Below, in pieces: positions 36,759-45,877 of a stretch of DNA of 64,000 nucleotides. The notes beneath the pieces are model-generated. The model made no database searches. It worked only from the letters and a program-made list of their open reading frames with translations, and was not told the origin of the DNA. The stretch comes from Arthrobacter mobilis (GTDB lineage: Bacteria > Actinomycetota > Actinomycetes > Actinomycetales > Micrococcaceae), in assembly GCF_012395835.1 (NCBI RefSeq), contig NZ_JAAZSQ010000001.1, positions 284,243 through 348,242 of the forward strand, in the 5' to 3' direction. A program made the position numbers and the translations under genes. Position 1 is the stretch's first letter. Every line of letters starts with the position of its first letter.

Positions 36759-37688
36759 ATGAGCCTTCAGCAACCCCGCCCGGCCAGCGGCGAGCAGTTC
36801 GAGATTTCCCGCGGCGACGCCCGCGCCGTGGTCACGGAACTGGCCGGCTGCCTGCGCCTGTTCGAACGGGACGGGGTGCAGCTGACCGAGACCTTCGGGG
36901 ACTCGGAGATTCCGCCGGGCGCGGCAGGAATCCTGCTGGCCCCGTGGCCCAACCGGGTCGCCGGCGGCCGGTGGCTGCTGCACGGGCGCCCGCAGCAGCT
37001 GGACATTACCGAGCCGGGCCGCGGACATGCCAGCCACGGCCTGCTGCGCAACACCGGCTACCAGCCGGTGGAGCGGTCGGCCTCGGCGGTGGTGCTGCGT
37101 GCGGAAATCTTTCCGCAGCACGGCTACCCTTTCCGCCTGACCCACCAGGTCCGCTATGCCATCGACGACGGCGGCGGGCTGGCCGTGACGCAGAGCCTGA
37201 CCAACCACTCGGCCGAGCCGGCGCCGGCGGCCCTGGGTGCCCATCCCTACCTGCGGCTGGGCGGGGTGGAGACCGGACAGCTCACGCTGACCGTCCCCGG
37301 CGACACGTGCCTGGCCGCGGACGAAAGCCTTATCCCCACTGAAGCACTGCCGGCCGCGGGTGCCTTGGATCTGCGCGGTGGTGCCGGCGTGGCAGGTCTT
37401 GCCCTGGACACGGCGTACACCGGCCTCCGCCGGGATCCGGACGGCCGCGTCCGCTGCACCCTCAGCGCCCCGGACGGCCGCAGCGTGGCCCTGTGGCAGG
37501 ACGAAGCATTCCCGTACGTGCATATTTTGGTCACGGACAGGTATCCGGGCCGGACGGTGGCGGTCGCGGTGGAACCGATGACCGCACCGGCCAATGCCTT
37601 CAACAGTGGGCAGGGGCTGACCTGGCTGGCTCCCGGCGAAACCCTGTCCGGCAGTTGGGGCATCACGGCGCAGCTGGCAGCACGCTGA
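36759..37688 (+). CDS. Aldose 1-epimerase family protein
   Basis: Interconverts alpha and beta anomers of aldoses. The 309-residue product has the galactose mutarotase-like fold, with the catalytic His region GHASHGLLRN near residue 88 and the LGAHPYLRLG segment. A Glu near the end (VAVEPMTAPANAFN) is typical of the GalM/YeaD group. The subgroup and preferred sugar cannot be assigned. The ATG is supported by TAGCTT 6 nt upstream. It is monocistronic between two terminated or promoter-bearing regions. Confidence 0.85.
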   Translation: MSLQQPRPASGEQFEISRGDARAVVTELAGCLRLFERDGVQLTETFGDSEIPPGAAGILLAPWPNRVAGGRWLLHGRPQQLDITEPGRGHASHGLLRNTGYQPVERSASAVVLRAEIFPQHGYPFRLTHQVRYAIDDGGGLAVTQSLTNHSAEPAPAALGAHPYLRLGGVETGQLTLTVPGDTCLAADESLIPTEALPAAGALDLRGGAGVAGLALDTAYTGLRRDPDGRVRCTLSAPDGRSVALWQDEAFPYVHILVTDRYPGRTVAVAVEPMTAPANAFNSGQGLTWLAPGETLSGSWGITAQLAAR

Positions 37689-37750
37689 CCACCGGCCGCC
37701 GGCGCTGCTGCGGTCTTCATCACCGCCAGCGTATATGCGCCAGGATGTGA

Positions 37751-37756
37751 AACTAT
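37751..37756 (+). promoter_or_regulatory. -10-like hexamer for leaderless AI-2E family gene
   Basis: AACTAT lies 7 nt before the ATG at 37764. The match is weaker than at the other leaderless starts. Confidence 0.3.
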
Positions 37757-37763
37757 TGGACGT

Positions 37764-39056
37764 ATGAGCCGGCCTTCGCCAGAATTCCGCCCCGTTCCCG
37801 GGCGCCTCCCCGGGAACGTGCCGCACCACGCCCGCGAGGACGTGCCCTACGCGCTGCGGATCAGCGCTGCGTGGGCCTGGCGGGTCGGCGTGGTCGTCGC
37901 AGTGTCCGGCGTGCTCGTCTGGATGCTCAGCTACGTGTCCCTGCTGATTATCCCGCTCATGGTCGCCGCCTTGCTCTCGGCACTGCTGAGCCCCGTGGTC
38001 CGGTTCCTGAGCAAGGCCAAAGTGCCCCGCGGGTTGGCGGTGGCGATCACCATCCTTGGGTTCCTCGGCCTGGTCGGCGGGGCCCTGTCCCTGGTGGGCC
38101 GGCAGCTGGTGGCCGGGTTCAGCGCCCTGGGGGACCAGGTGCTCGAAGGTGTGCGCCAGATCCAGACCTGGTTGACCGAAGGACCGCTGCATCTGACCAC
38201 GGCGCAGCTGAACGATTACATTACCGAGGGCCTGCGCCAGCTGCAGAACAACAGCAGTGCCATCTTTTCCAGCGCCCTGACCGTCGGTTCCACCGCCGGA
38301 CATATCTTTACCGGCCTGCTGCTGACGATCTTCACCCTGATCTTCTTCCTCCTCGACGGCGGCCGGATCTGGGCGTTCCTGGTGCGCCTGCTGCCGCGCA
38401 AGGCGCAATTGGCCGCGGACGGAGCCGGACGCCGCGGCTGGACCTCCATGGTGCAGTACATCCGGGTCCAGATGTTCGTTGCCTTCATCGATGCCCTGGG
38501 CATCGGTGCCGGCGCGGCGATCATCGGGGTGCCGCTGGCGCTGCCGCTGGGTGTCCTGGTGTTCCTCGGATCGTTCATCCCCATTGTCGGTGCGCTGGTC
38601 ACCGGCTTCATCGCCGTCCTGCTGGCCCTGGTCGCCAACGGGTGGATCAACGCCCTGATCATGCTGGCCATCGTGCTGGGCGTGCAGCAGCTGGAAGGAC
38701 ACGTGCTCCAGCCGTTGATCATGGGCAAGGCGGTGTCGCTGCACCCGCTGGCAGTGGTGCTGGCCGTCGCCGGCGGGACCATGGTCGCCGGGATTCCCGG
38801 AGCCCTGTTCTCCGTGCCGCTGCTGGCCATGCTCAATGCGGCGGTCCGCTATATCGCGGCCCGGGCCTGGGAAACCGACCCGGCGCTGCTGCCGGCGGCC
38901 GAAGGTGCGGCCAGAGCCCGCGGAGTGCCCGGCCCGGCCTCGGCCGGCGCCCCGGCAGGCGCAGCCACGACCGAACATACTACCGACGCAACCGGCGCAG
39001 GCCGGCCGGCCGGCATGGACGCCGCCGGCGCGCGCGAAAGGAGAGGAACCAACTGA
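37764..39056 (+). CDS. AI-2E family transporter
   Basis: A membrane protein of the PerM/AI-2E (YhhQ-unrelated) family, which includes putative exporters of autoinducer-2 or of ions. The 430-residue product has an N-terminal hydrophobic pair, a long amphipathic central region, then a C-terminal bundle with the GSFIPIVGALVTG motif and the LEGHVLQPLIMG segment that define the family. The last 60 residues are low-complexity Ala/Gly/Thr/Pro. The stop overlaps the ilvA start (TGATG), so translation of ilvA may be coupled. There is no functional link with ilvA that I can see. Confidence 0.85.
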   Translation: MSRPSPEFRPVPGRLPGNVPHHAREDVPYALRISAAWAWRVGVVVAVSGVLVWMLSYVSLLIIPLMVAALLSALLSPVVRFLSKAKVPRGLAVAITILGFLGLVGGALSLVGRQLVAGFSALGDQVLEGVRQIQTWLTEGPLHLTTAQLNDYITEGLRQLQNNSSAIFSSALTVGSTAGHIFTGLLLTIFTLIFFLLDGGRIWAFLVRLLPRKAQLAADGAGRRGWTSMVQYIRVQMFVAFIDALGIGAGAAIIGVPLALPLGVLVFLGSFIPIVGALVTGFIAVLLALVANGWINALIMLAIVLGVQQLEGHVLQPLIMGKAVSLHPLAVVLAVAGGTMVAGIPGALFSVPLLAMLNAAVRYIAARAWETDPALLPAAEGAARARGVPGPASAGAPAGAATTEHTTDATGAGRPAGMDAAGARERRGTN

Positions 39057-40294
39057 TGACAGCTTTGACGCAACTGCCGGTCACCCTCGGCGATGTCATG
39101 GAGGCCCGCAAGCTGCTCGAGGGCGTGGTCGAAGAGACGCCCGTCGAACAGTCCCGGGCGCTGGGCCGCATGGTCGGTTCCGAGGTGTTCCTCAAGTGTG
39201 AGAACCTGCAGCGGGCCGGATCCTTCAAGGTCCGCGGCGCCTACGTGCGCATGGCCAGGCTCTCTGCCGGGGAACGGGCCCGCGGTGTCGTCGCGGCGTC
39301 GGCCGGCAACCACGCCCAGGGCGTGGCCGTGGCCGCTGCCCGGCTGGGCATCAAGGCCCGGATCTACATGCCGCTGGGCGTGGCCCTGCCCAAGCTGGCG
39401 GCCACCCGCGGCCACGGCGCCGAAGTGATCCTGCACGGGCACAACGTGGACGAGGCGCTGGCCGAGGCACAGCGTTACGCCGAGGAAACCGGGGCGGTCT
39501 TCGTCCATCCCTTCGACAACGCGGACATCATTGCCGGCCAGGGCACCCTCGGCCTGGAGATCCTGGAGCAGATTCCCGACGTCGACACCGTGGTGATGGG
39601 CGTCGGCGGCGGCGGGCTGCTGGCCGGCGTCGCCACCGCAGTCAAGGCGCGGGCGCGGGAGCTGGGCCGGCCGATCAAGGTGATCGGCGTGCAGGCCGAG
39701 AACGCGGCAGCCTACCCGCCGTCGCTGGCCGCGGATGCGCTGGTGCCGCTGAAGAAGGTCTCCACCATGGCCGATGGCATCGCCGTCGGCCGGCCTGGCC
39801 AGCTGCCGTTCTCCATCATCCGCGAACTGGTCGACGACGTCGTCACGGTCAGCGAGGACGCGCTGGCCCGGGCGCTGATCTTCCTGCTCGAACGGGCCAA
39901 GCTCGTGGTGGAGCCGGCCGGAGCGGTCGGCGTGGCCGCCCTGATGGAGGGCATCATCGAATCCCCGGGAACCACCGCGGTGATCCTCTCCGGCGGCAAC
40001 ATCGACCCGATGCTCCTGCTCAAGGTCATCCAGCGGGGTCTGTTCGCCTCCGGCCGCTTCATGTCGGTGCGCATGATGCTCGATGACCGTCCCGGGTCGC
40101 TGGCCCAGATCTCCCGGATCATCGCCGAATCCGATGCGAACGTCACGCGCGTGGACCATACCCGGATCGGCGGCTCGATCAGCATGGGGGACGTGGCGAT
40201 CACGATCGACATCGAGACCAAGGGGCACGAGCACTGCGAGCTGGTGCTGCGCAACCTGCGTGCCGAAGGCTTCCAGCCCATCGTGGTGCACTAG
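39056..40294 (+). CDS. ilvA: Threonine ammonia-lyase (threonine deaminase)
   Basis: A PLP enzyme converting threonine to 2-oxobutanoate, the first step to isoleucine. The 412-residue product has the PLP lysine in GSFKVRGAY (K58) and the glycine-rich phosphate loop GGGGLLAG. It ends with a single C-terminal ACT-like domain (about residues 335-412), with RPGSLAQISRII at its start. A single ACT domain differs from the two-ACT-like regulatory domain of classical E. coli IlvA. The start is the ATG at 39056, with GGAGAGG in the AI-2E coding end. The rhomboid gene begins at the base after its stop. Confidence 0.92.
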   Translation: MTALTQLPVTLGDVMEARKLLEGVVEETPVEQSRALGRMVGSEVFLKCENLQRAGSFKVRGAYVRMARLSAGERARGVVAASAGNHAQGVAVAAARLGIKARIYMPLGVALPKLAATRGHGAEVILHGHNVDEALAEAQRYAEETGAVFVHPFDNADIIAGQGTLGLEILEQIPDVDTVVMGVGGGGLLAGVATAVKARARELGRPIKVIGVQAENAAAYPPSLAADALVPLKKVSTMADGIAVGRPGQLPFSIIRELVDDVVTVSEDALARALIFLLERAKLVVEPAGAVGVAALMEGIIESPGTTAVILSGGNIDPMLLLKVIQRGLFASGRFMSVRMMLDDRPGSLAQISRIIAESDANVTRVDHTRIGGSISMGDVAITIDIETKGHEHCELVLRNLRAEGFQPIVVH

Positions 40295-40882
40295 GTGCCG
40301 CGCGCAGCGCCGGCCGCGGATCCCGGCCGGGCGGGACGGGCCCGCCGGGGCCTGCTGGCGCTTGTGGTGTTCACCGGCATCCTGTGGGCGATCCAGCTGG
40401 TGAACCTGGCCACGGGCCGGGTGCTGAACTACCTGTTCGGCAACATTCCGCGGCGGCTGGACGGGCTGGACGGGGTGCTGTTCTCCCCGCTGCTGCACGC
40501 TGATTTCAACCACTTGGCCAGCAACAGCCTGCCGCTGATCGTGCTCGGCTTCCTGGTCTTTTTGGAGGGGGTGCGCCGGTTCGCCGCCGTGGTGGCCGCA
40601 AGCTGGCTGGTCTCCGGGGCCGGGGTATGGCTCACCGGCAGCGGGCTGACAGTGGGGGTCTCCGGGGTGGTCTTCGGGCTGCTGGCCTACCTGCTGGTGC
40701 GCGGGTTCTACAACCGGAACTGGAAACAGATCCTGCTGGCGCTGGTGATCTTCGTCTTCTACGGATCCGTCCTGTGGGGCGTGCTGCCGACGGCGGGGCC
40801 TGGCGTTTCCTGGCAGGCCCATCTGTTCGGCGCGGCCGGGGGAGTGCTCGCGGCGGTGCTGCTGCGCCGGAACGGGTCATGA
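40295..40882 (+). CDS. Rhomboid family intramembrane serine protease
   Basis: Cleaves transmembrane substrates inside the bilayer. The 195-residue product has about six hydrophobic segments, the catalytic Ser in GVSG (S123), the His partner in SWQAHLFG (H176) and the HLASN segment (H73, N77) of the oxyanion region. The active site is therefore complete. It starts with GTG directly after the ilvA stop, with no gap, and the ribosome site lies within the ilvA end, so expression is tied to ilvA. A bidirectional hairpin follows. Confidence 0.87.
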   Translation: MPRAAPAADPGRAGRARRGLLALVVFTGILWAIQLVNLATGRVLNYLFGNIPRRLDGLDGVLFSPLLHADFNHLASNSLPLIVLGFLVFLEGVRRFAAVVAASWLVSGAGVWLTGSGLTVGVSGVVFGLLAYLLVRGFYNRNWKQILLALVIFVFYGSVLWGVLPTAGPGVSWQAHLFGAAGGVLAAVLLRRNGS

Positions 40883-40884
40883 AA

Positions 40885-40912
40885 AAGAGGGCGGACCCGC
40901 AGGTCCGCCCTC
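40885..40912. terminator. Bidirectional terminator between rhomboid gene and greA
   Basis: A perfect 11-bp inverted repeat with a 6-nt loop. On the minus strand it is followed by a T5 run, making a classic terminator for greA. The plus-strand side ends the ilvA-rhomboid transcript more weakly. Confidence 0.85.
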
Positions 40913-40936
40913 TGCCCTTCGCCTGCGGCCGGGGTG

Positions 40937-41428
40937 TCAGCCCGCGTAGGGCTTGGCGGAGATGATCTCCACCGTGATTTCCTTGCCGTTGGGGGCGGTG
41001 TAGGTGGTGGAGTCGCCGGCCTTCAGGCCGTGGATGGCAGCGCCCAGCGGGGACTTTTCGCTGTAGACGTCGATGTCGGCGTCGCCGGCCACCTCGCGGC
41101 TGCCGAGCAGGAAGGTCTCCAGGTCGCCGGCAATCTTCGCCTCGATGACCATGCCGGGTTCCACGATGCCGTCATCCGCCGGGCGCTCCCCGACGTGGGC
41201 GTTGCGCAGCAGTTCGGTGAGCTGGCGGATCCGTGCCTCGGCCTTGCCCTGTTCCTCCTTGGCGGCGTGGTAGCCGCCGTTTTCCTTGAGGTCGCCCTCC
41301 GAGCGGGCTTGTTCGATACGGGCAACAATCTCCGCCCGGCCGGGGCCGGAGAGATGATCCAGTTCAGCCTTCAGGCGGTCGTAGGACTCCTGAGTGAGCC
41401 AGGCGACGGGTGCGCTGGATGTGGACAC
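40937..41428 (-). CDS. greA: Transcription elongation factor GreA
   Basis: Rescues backtracked RNA polymerase by stimulating transcript cleavage. The 163-residue product has the N-terminal coiled-coil domain with the acidic tip region GDLKENGGYHAAKEEQG and the C-terminal FKBP-like domain. The frame opens at 41521, but the GTG at 41428 is preferred because AAGGAG lies 6 nt upstream. The adjacent DUF4307 gene upstream on the same strand and mca follow the order seen in Mycobacterium. Confidence 0.95.
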   Translation of the reverse strand: MSTSSAPVAWLTQESYDRLKAELDHLSGPGRAEIVARIEQARSEGDLKENGGYHAAKEEQGKAEARIRQLTELLRNAHVGERPADDGIVEPGMVIEAKIAGDLETFLLGSREVAGDADIDVYSEKSPLGAAIHGLKAGDSTTYTAPNGKEITVEIISAKPYAG

Positions 41429-41745
41429 GTACTTCTCCTTAGTTACTGCCGGCGCCACTGGCATGGTGCCGGCATGGTGACTCTCCGCCGGTCGCGGCCG
41501 CCGGTCCGGCAGCCGCGACAAGCAAAGACCCCGCCGTCCGGTGGATCAAGGGCCTGGGAAGCCGTAAGGTTCCCGGTTTCACCGGATGGGCGGGGCGGAA
41601 TGTATAGGTCAAGTGTAGTCAGCCCCGCGCGGTTTGCCCAATGGAGGCACGCACCGCCCCTGCCGACGTCATACAGCTCAACGCCGGCGCACGCGGAGCC
41701 ATTCCTGTCCACGGCAGGATTTTCCTGCCCGGGCGCGGCGGTTCC
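41429..41745. other. Intergenic region between greA and DUF4307 gene
   Basis: A gap of 317 bp. It probably holds the greA promoter: minus-strand candidates are TACACT (41617-41612) with a TTGGGC 18 bp upstream, and TATACA at 41606-41601. An 8-bp stem (41491-41498 with 41512-41519) lies in the inferred greA leader. A 7-bp hairpin (41713-41729) lies near the DUF4307 end. No ORF looks real. Confidence 0.6.
41491..41519 (-). repeat. Hairpin in the greA leader
   Basis: Perfect 8-bp arms enclose a GC-rich 13-nt segment that can itself pair. It could attenuate greA expression. No T tract is present, so this is only a possibility. Confidence 0.3.
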
Positions 41746-42213
41746 CTAGCGGCCGTCGTCGACGATCCAGCAGGAATCCACCCCGCCGCTGACACCCTCG
41801 GATTCGGTCCTCAACTCCACGCGGTGGGCGGTGATCCGGCCACCGTCGGCGCCCTCGCCGGCGGCATTGGGGCCGATGGTGACCGTTTTCCAGCCGACGA
41901 TGGCGTACTGCTGGTTCAGGACCTGGACGGCGCACTCGGCGGTGGCTGCCGGGTCCTTGGTGACCTCGAAGTCCACCGCGGCGTGCAGCGGATCGGACAG
42001 GTGGAAGCCAACGTCCTTGGCGGACACCGGCGGGTTCCCTGACAGGGCCGCGAAGACAGCGGCCCCGGCGACGGCCAGTGCCAACGCCGCACCGGCGAGG
42101 ACCTTCCTGGCCTTGCCCGGTTTGCCATCCGGCCGCCGCTTTTGGGTGCCGTAACGATTGGCTAGGCTTGTTCCGGAAGAAGTTTCGGCAGCGGTGGGTC
42201 CGGTGGTGCTCAC
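41746..42213 (-). CDS. DUF4307 membrane protein
   Basis: A conserved actinobacterial protein of unknown function, 155 residues. It has a Thr/Ser-rich N terminus, a basic stretch, one hydrophobic segment at about residues 41-62, and a mature domain of about 90 residues. Its place between greA and mca is conserved in Mycobacterium. The frame opens at 42285, but the GTG at 42213 is preferred because TAAAGT lies 7 nt before it and no ribosome site is present. It diverges from mca across a 50-bp gap. Confidence 0.82.
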   Translation of the reverse strand: MSTTGPTAAETSSGTSLANRYGTQKRRPDGKPGKARKVLAGAALALAVAGAAVFAALSGNPPVSAKDVGFHLSDPLHAAVDFEVTKDPAATAECAVQVLNQQYAIVGWKTVTIGPNAAGEGADGGRITAHRVELRTESEGVSGGVDSCWIVDDGR

Positions 42214-42220
42214 ACTGTCC

Positions 42221-42226
42221 ACTTTA
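42221..42226 (-). promoter_or_regulatory. -10-like hexamer for leaderless DUF4307 gene
   Basis: On the minus strand TAAAGT lies 7 nt before the GTG. Confidence 0.45.
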
Positions 42227-42263
42227 TCGTGTTGGCCATACCCAAGGATCCCAGGAGCGCCAG

Positions 42264-43196
42264 TTGAGCATCCCCGCACCGTCACCCTCGGCCGGCGAGG
42301 AACCGAACGAGCCGGACGGCCTGCGCCTGCTGGCCGTGCATGCCCACCCGGACGACGAGTCCAGCAAGGGCGCGGCCATGATGGCCCGCTATGCGGCCTC
42401 CGGAGTGGAGGTCATGGTCGCCACCTGCACCGGAGGCGAGCGCGGGGACATCCTCAACGCGCAGATGGCCGGCGTGCCGCATGCGGAGCGGGACCTGGCC
42501 GGCCTGCGCCGGCTGGAGATGGCCAACGCCGCCAAGGAACTGGGGATCCGGCACCGCTGGCTGGGCTTCGTGGATTCGGGCCTGCCCGAGGGGGACCCGC
42601 TGCCGCCGCTGCCGTTCGGCAGCTTCGCCACACTGCCGCTGGAACGGGCGGCCGAGCCGCTGGTGCGGCTGGTGCGGGAGTTCAAGCCGCAGGTGATGAT
42701 CAGCTACGACGAAAACGGCGGGTATCCGCACCCGGACCACATCATGGCCCACAAGGTTGCCGTGGAGGCCTACCACGCAGCCGGCGACGGGACGAAGTAC
42801 CCTGCGGCCGGGGAACCCTGGACTCCCTCGAAGCTCTACTATGACCGTGCCTTCAACCCCGAACGGTTCCGCGCCCTGCACTATGCCTTGGAAGAGGCCG
42901 GACTGAAATCGCCGTATGCGGCCAGGATCGCCGCCTGGCTGGAGGCCGATGCGGAGGGGCACCAGCCGCCCATGCCGCAGCATTCGACGACGACCCAGAT
43001 CGACTGCGGGGACTTTTTCGAACACCGCGAGCGGGCCCTGCTGGCGCACCGCACCCAGATCGAGCCCGGCGGATTCTTCTTCGCCGTCTCCGCCGAACTG
43101 CAGCGGAAGGTGTGGCCGTGGGAGGACTATTCGCTGGTCGACAGCCGCGTGCCCACGTCCCTGCCGGAAACGGACTTCTTCGCGGGCCTACGATAG
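42264..43196 (+). CDS. mca: Mycothiol S-conjugate amidase
   Basis: Cleaves mycothiol-S conjugates to a mercapturate and glucosaminyl-inositol in actinobacterial thiol detoxification. The 310-residue product has the zinc motif AHPDDES at residues 27-33, TCTGGERGD, and a further HPDH segment, all typical of the LmbE fold. SSKGA after the zinc motif is the Mca form rather than MshB. The start TTG at 42264 is chosen because CAGGAG lies 6 nt upstream; the open frame extends further but overlaps the divergent gene's region. This gene is strong evidence for an actinobacterium that makes mycothiol. Confidence 0.92.
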   Translation: MSIPAPSPSAGEEPNEPDGLRLLAVHAHPDDESSKGAAMMARYAASGVEVMVATCTGGERGDILNAQMAGVPHAERDLAGLRRLEMANAAKELGIRHRWLGFVDSGLPEGDPLPPLPFGSFATLPLERAAEPLVRLVREFKPQVMISYDENGGYPHPDHIMAHKVAVEAYHAAGDGTKYPAAGEPWTPSKLYYDRAFNPERFRALHYALEEAGLKSPYAARIAAWLEADAEGHQPPMPQHSTTTQIDCGDFFEHRERALLAHRTQIEPGGFFFAVSAELQRKVWPWEDYSLVDSRVPTSLPETDFFAGLR

Positions 43197-43274
43197 TACC
43201 GGGTGGGATACCGCCACCTCCGGCACCGGGCCCCGCGCCGCCGGCCCGGGAGGACACCAGAAAGAGACTGACTT

Positions 43275-43619
43275 TTGCACCTGCTGCACGTACTTGCCAC
43301 CGTCGCGCCGAACCCGGAGCCGACACTGCGGCCCGGGCTTGATCCGACCCAGGTCACCCCCGGGCCGTGGGGGTTCTTTATCACGTTCGCGCTGGCGGTG
43401 GTGCTGATCCTGCTGATCCGGGACATGACCAAGCGGATCCGCCGCGTGCGCTACCGGCAGCAGCTGAGCGAAGCGGAGATCGGTGACGCGCAAGCCGCTG
43501 AAGCCGCCGGCGGGTCCGGCCCGGCCGCCGGCAGCGGGGAACCGGACCGGGAACGCCCGCACGGGACGGCGCGGCCCGAGCCGCCGGCCGGCCCCGGCAA
43601 GTACGGACCGGGGAACTGA
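43275..43619 (+). CDS. Small membrane protein of unknown function downstream of mca
   Basis: I do not recognise a functional domain. The product is 114 residues with one transmembrane helix at about residues 33-50 and an Ala/Gly/Pro/Glu-rich C-terminal tail. The position between mca and the thioredoxin-domain gene matches a small gene in the mycobacterial order. The TTG at 43275 has a purine-rich AAGAGA upstream. It ends 2 nt before the next ATG. Confidence 0.65.
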   Translation: MHLLHVLATVAPNPEPTLRPGLDPTQVTPGPWGFFITFALAVVLILLIRDMTKRIRRVRYRQQLSEAEIGDAQAAEAAGGSGPAAGSGEPDRERPHGTARPEPPAGPGKYGPGN

Positions 43620-43621
43620 CC

Positions 43622-45811
43622 ATGGCCGGCCGCCTGCGCAACGAAGCCTCGGCTTACCTGCGCCAGCATGCCGGCAACCCGGTGGACTGGTGGCCCTTCT
43701 GCGACCAGGCCTTTGAACAGGCACGTCTGCGCGACGTGCCTGTCTTCATTTCGGTCGGCTACGCGGCCTGCCACTGGTGCCATGTGATGGCCCGGGAATC
43801 CTTCGAGGACGAGGCCACCGCCGCCTACCTGAACGAGCACTTCGTCAGCATCAAGGTGGACCGCGAGGAACGCCCGGATGTGGACGAGGTCTACATGGCG
43901 GCAACCCAGGCGCTGACCGGACAAGGCGGCTGGCCGATGAGTGTCTTCGCCCTGCCGGACGGCCGGGCCTTCTACGCCGGAACCTACTACCCGCCGCAGC
44001 CGTTCCCGGGCCGGCCGTCCTTCCGGCAGGTGCTCGAAGCGGTCACGGATGCCTGGGCCAACCGGCGCGAAGGTGTCGAGGCCAACGCGCAGGCCCTGGC
44101 CGCCGCCCTGGGCGAGGCCGCCGAGGTCAACCGCGCACTGGTCGGTTCCCTCTCCGGCGACGCAGCTGCCGCCGGTCCTGTCGTGCAGCCGGCCGCCGGA
44201 TCGCAGCCGGAGGAACTGGCCGGGCTGTTGTCCGAGGCAGTGCGCGTGCTGGCCCGCGAGGAGGACCGCAGGTTCGGCGGCTTCGGGGACGCGCCCAAGT
44301 TCCCGCCGTCGGCCATCCTGCAGTTCCTGCTGCGCCATGCTGCCGCGCAGGGGGCTGTTCCGGCCGGCGCGGAGGCGGGGGAGGGCGCGGCGGATACTGC
44401 CGTGCTCGCCGCGGGGCTGGCCGCGCGCACGCTGCAGGCCATGGCCTGTTCCGCGCTGTACGACCAGCTGGAGGGCGGGTTCGCCAGGTACTCGGTGGAC
44501 CGGCAGTGGTCCGTGCCGCATTTCGAGAAGATGCTCTACGACAATGTCCAGCTGCTGCGGGCTTACGCGCAGTGGGCCCTGCAGGGCACCGACCCCGGCG
44601 ACCGGGACCTGGCGCGCGAGGTGGCCGGCTCGACGGCGGACTGGATGCTTTCCAGCCTGGGCCTGCCCGGCGGGGGCCTGGCTTCCTCCCTGGACGCCGA
44701 CACTGTCGTGGACGGGCAGCACCACGAGGGCGGGACCTACCTGTGGTCGGTCATGGACCTGCACAAGGTGCTGGGGCCGGAGGGCGGCGACGCCGACTGG
44801 GTGGCCTCGGTCATGGGCATCAGGCCGCACGGAACGGTCACCGCCGAGGGCTCTCCGCTGCATCCTGGCCGGCGGCTGCATGCCGCCGAGACTGAGCGCT
44901 GGAACCGGCTCAAGCCCGTGCTGCGGCAGGCCCGCCGGCAGCGGGTACAGCCCGGCCGGGACGACAAGGTGGTCGCCGGCTGGAACGGGCTGGCCGTTGC
45001 GGCGCTGGCCGAGGCCGCCGGGGTCCTGGACCGCCCGGAGCTGCTTGAGGCGGCCGAGGCGGCCGCCGGCTACCTGCTGCGCGTGCACCTGGACGACGCC
45101 GGCCGGCTGGCCCGGGTCTCGCACGAGGGCCAGGCACGCGGCATCGAGGGGCTGCTCGAAGACTACGCCGGGGCCGCCGAGGGACTGTTCACGCTGTATG
45201 CGGCCACGGGGAACACCCGGTGGTACACGGCCGCCGAGCGGCTGCTGCTGCGCGCCGAGGAACGGTTCCTGGCCGGCGGGACGCTGCTGGACGAGGCCGA
45301 GCAGGCGCAGCAGCTGTCCGCGGCGCGCGGCGAACGCCGGGCCGCGGACCCGCTGGAAAGCGCTACCCCGAGCGGGGCGAGCCTGTTCGCCGGTGCCTTG
45401 GTGACCTACGCGGCGTACAGCGGTTCCAGCCGGCACCGCGCGCTGGCAGAGCGCCTGCTGGGCTACCTGGGCCGGGTCGCGCCCCGGCTGCCGCGGATGG
45501 CCGGGTGGGGCCTGGCCGTGGCCCAGGCGGCGGCCTGCGGTCCGGTGGAACTGGCGGTGACGGGCGAGCCGGCGGCCGCAGCGAAGCTGGTGCGCGCGGC
45601 CCGCCGTACCGGCAGCCCCGGGATGGTTGTCGCCGTGCAGGCAGCGGGCGCAGCTGCGGGCCAGGACCAGGGGCGCGCCGTCGTGCCGCTTCTGCAGGAC
45701 CGGCCCGCGCCGGAGACCGGGGCGCTGGCCTATGTCTGCCGCGGCATGGTGTGCGCGCGGCCGGTGGCGGACGAGGCCGGCCTGCTGGCCCAGCTCAGGG
45801 CCGGCCGGTAA
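43622..45811 (+). CDS. Thioredoxin domain-containing protein (DUF255/YyaL, SPATA20-like)
   Basis: A 729-residue protein with an N-terminal thioredoxin-like domain and a large alpha/alpha toroid domain resembling glycosidase folds. The redox motif is CHWC at residues 50-53. The following KVDREERPD and GQGGWPMSVF segments are the family signature. The biochemical role is unresolved; a thiol-related role fits the link to mca but is an inference. It begins 2 nt after the small membrane protein gene, so the pair is cotranscribed. Confidence 0.87.
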   Translation: MAGRLRNEASAYLRQHAGNPVDWWPFCDQAFEQARLRDVPVFISVGYAACHWCHVMARESFEDEATAAYLNEHFVSIKVDREERPDVDEVYMAATQALTGQGGWPMSVFALPDGRAFYAGTYYPPQPFPGRPSFRQVLEAVTDAWANRREGVEANAQALAAALGEAAEVNRALVGSLSGDAAAAGPVVQPAAGSQPEELAGLLSEAVRVLAREEDRRFGGFGDAPKFPPSAILQFLLRHAAAQGAVPAGAEAGEGAADTAVLAAGLAARTLQAMACSALYDQLEGGFARYSVDRQWSVPHFEKMLYDNVQLLRAYAQWALQGTDPGDRDLAREVAGSTADWMLSSLGLPGGGLASSLDADTVVDGQHHEGGTYLWSVMDLHKVLGPEGGDADWVASVMGIRPHGTVTAEGSPLHPGRRLHAAETERWNRLKPVLRQARRQRVQPGRDDKVVAGWNGLAVAALAEAAGVLDRPELLEAAEAAAGYLLRVHLDDAGRLARVSHEGQARGIEGLLEDYAGAAEGLFTLYAATGNTRWYTAAERLLLRAEERFLAGGTLLDEAEQAQQLSAARGERRAADPLESATPSGASLFAGALVTYAAYSGSSRHRALAERLLGYLGRVAPRLPRMAGWGLAVAQAAACGPVELAVTGEPAAAAKLVRAARRTGSPGMVVAVQAAGAAAGQDQGRAVVPLLQDRPAPETGALAYVCRGMVCARPVADEAGLLAQLRAGR

Positions 45812-45877
45812 GCCGGCTGCGGGCCCACCGGCCTCCGGACGGGCCGCCCGCGGCGGTGGCGTAGAATTCCAGAGGCG

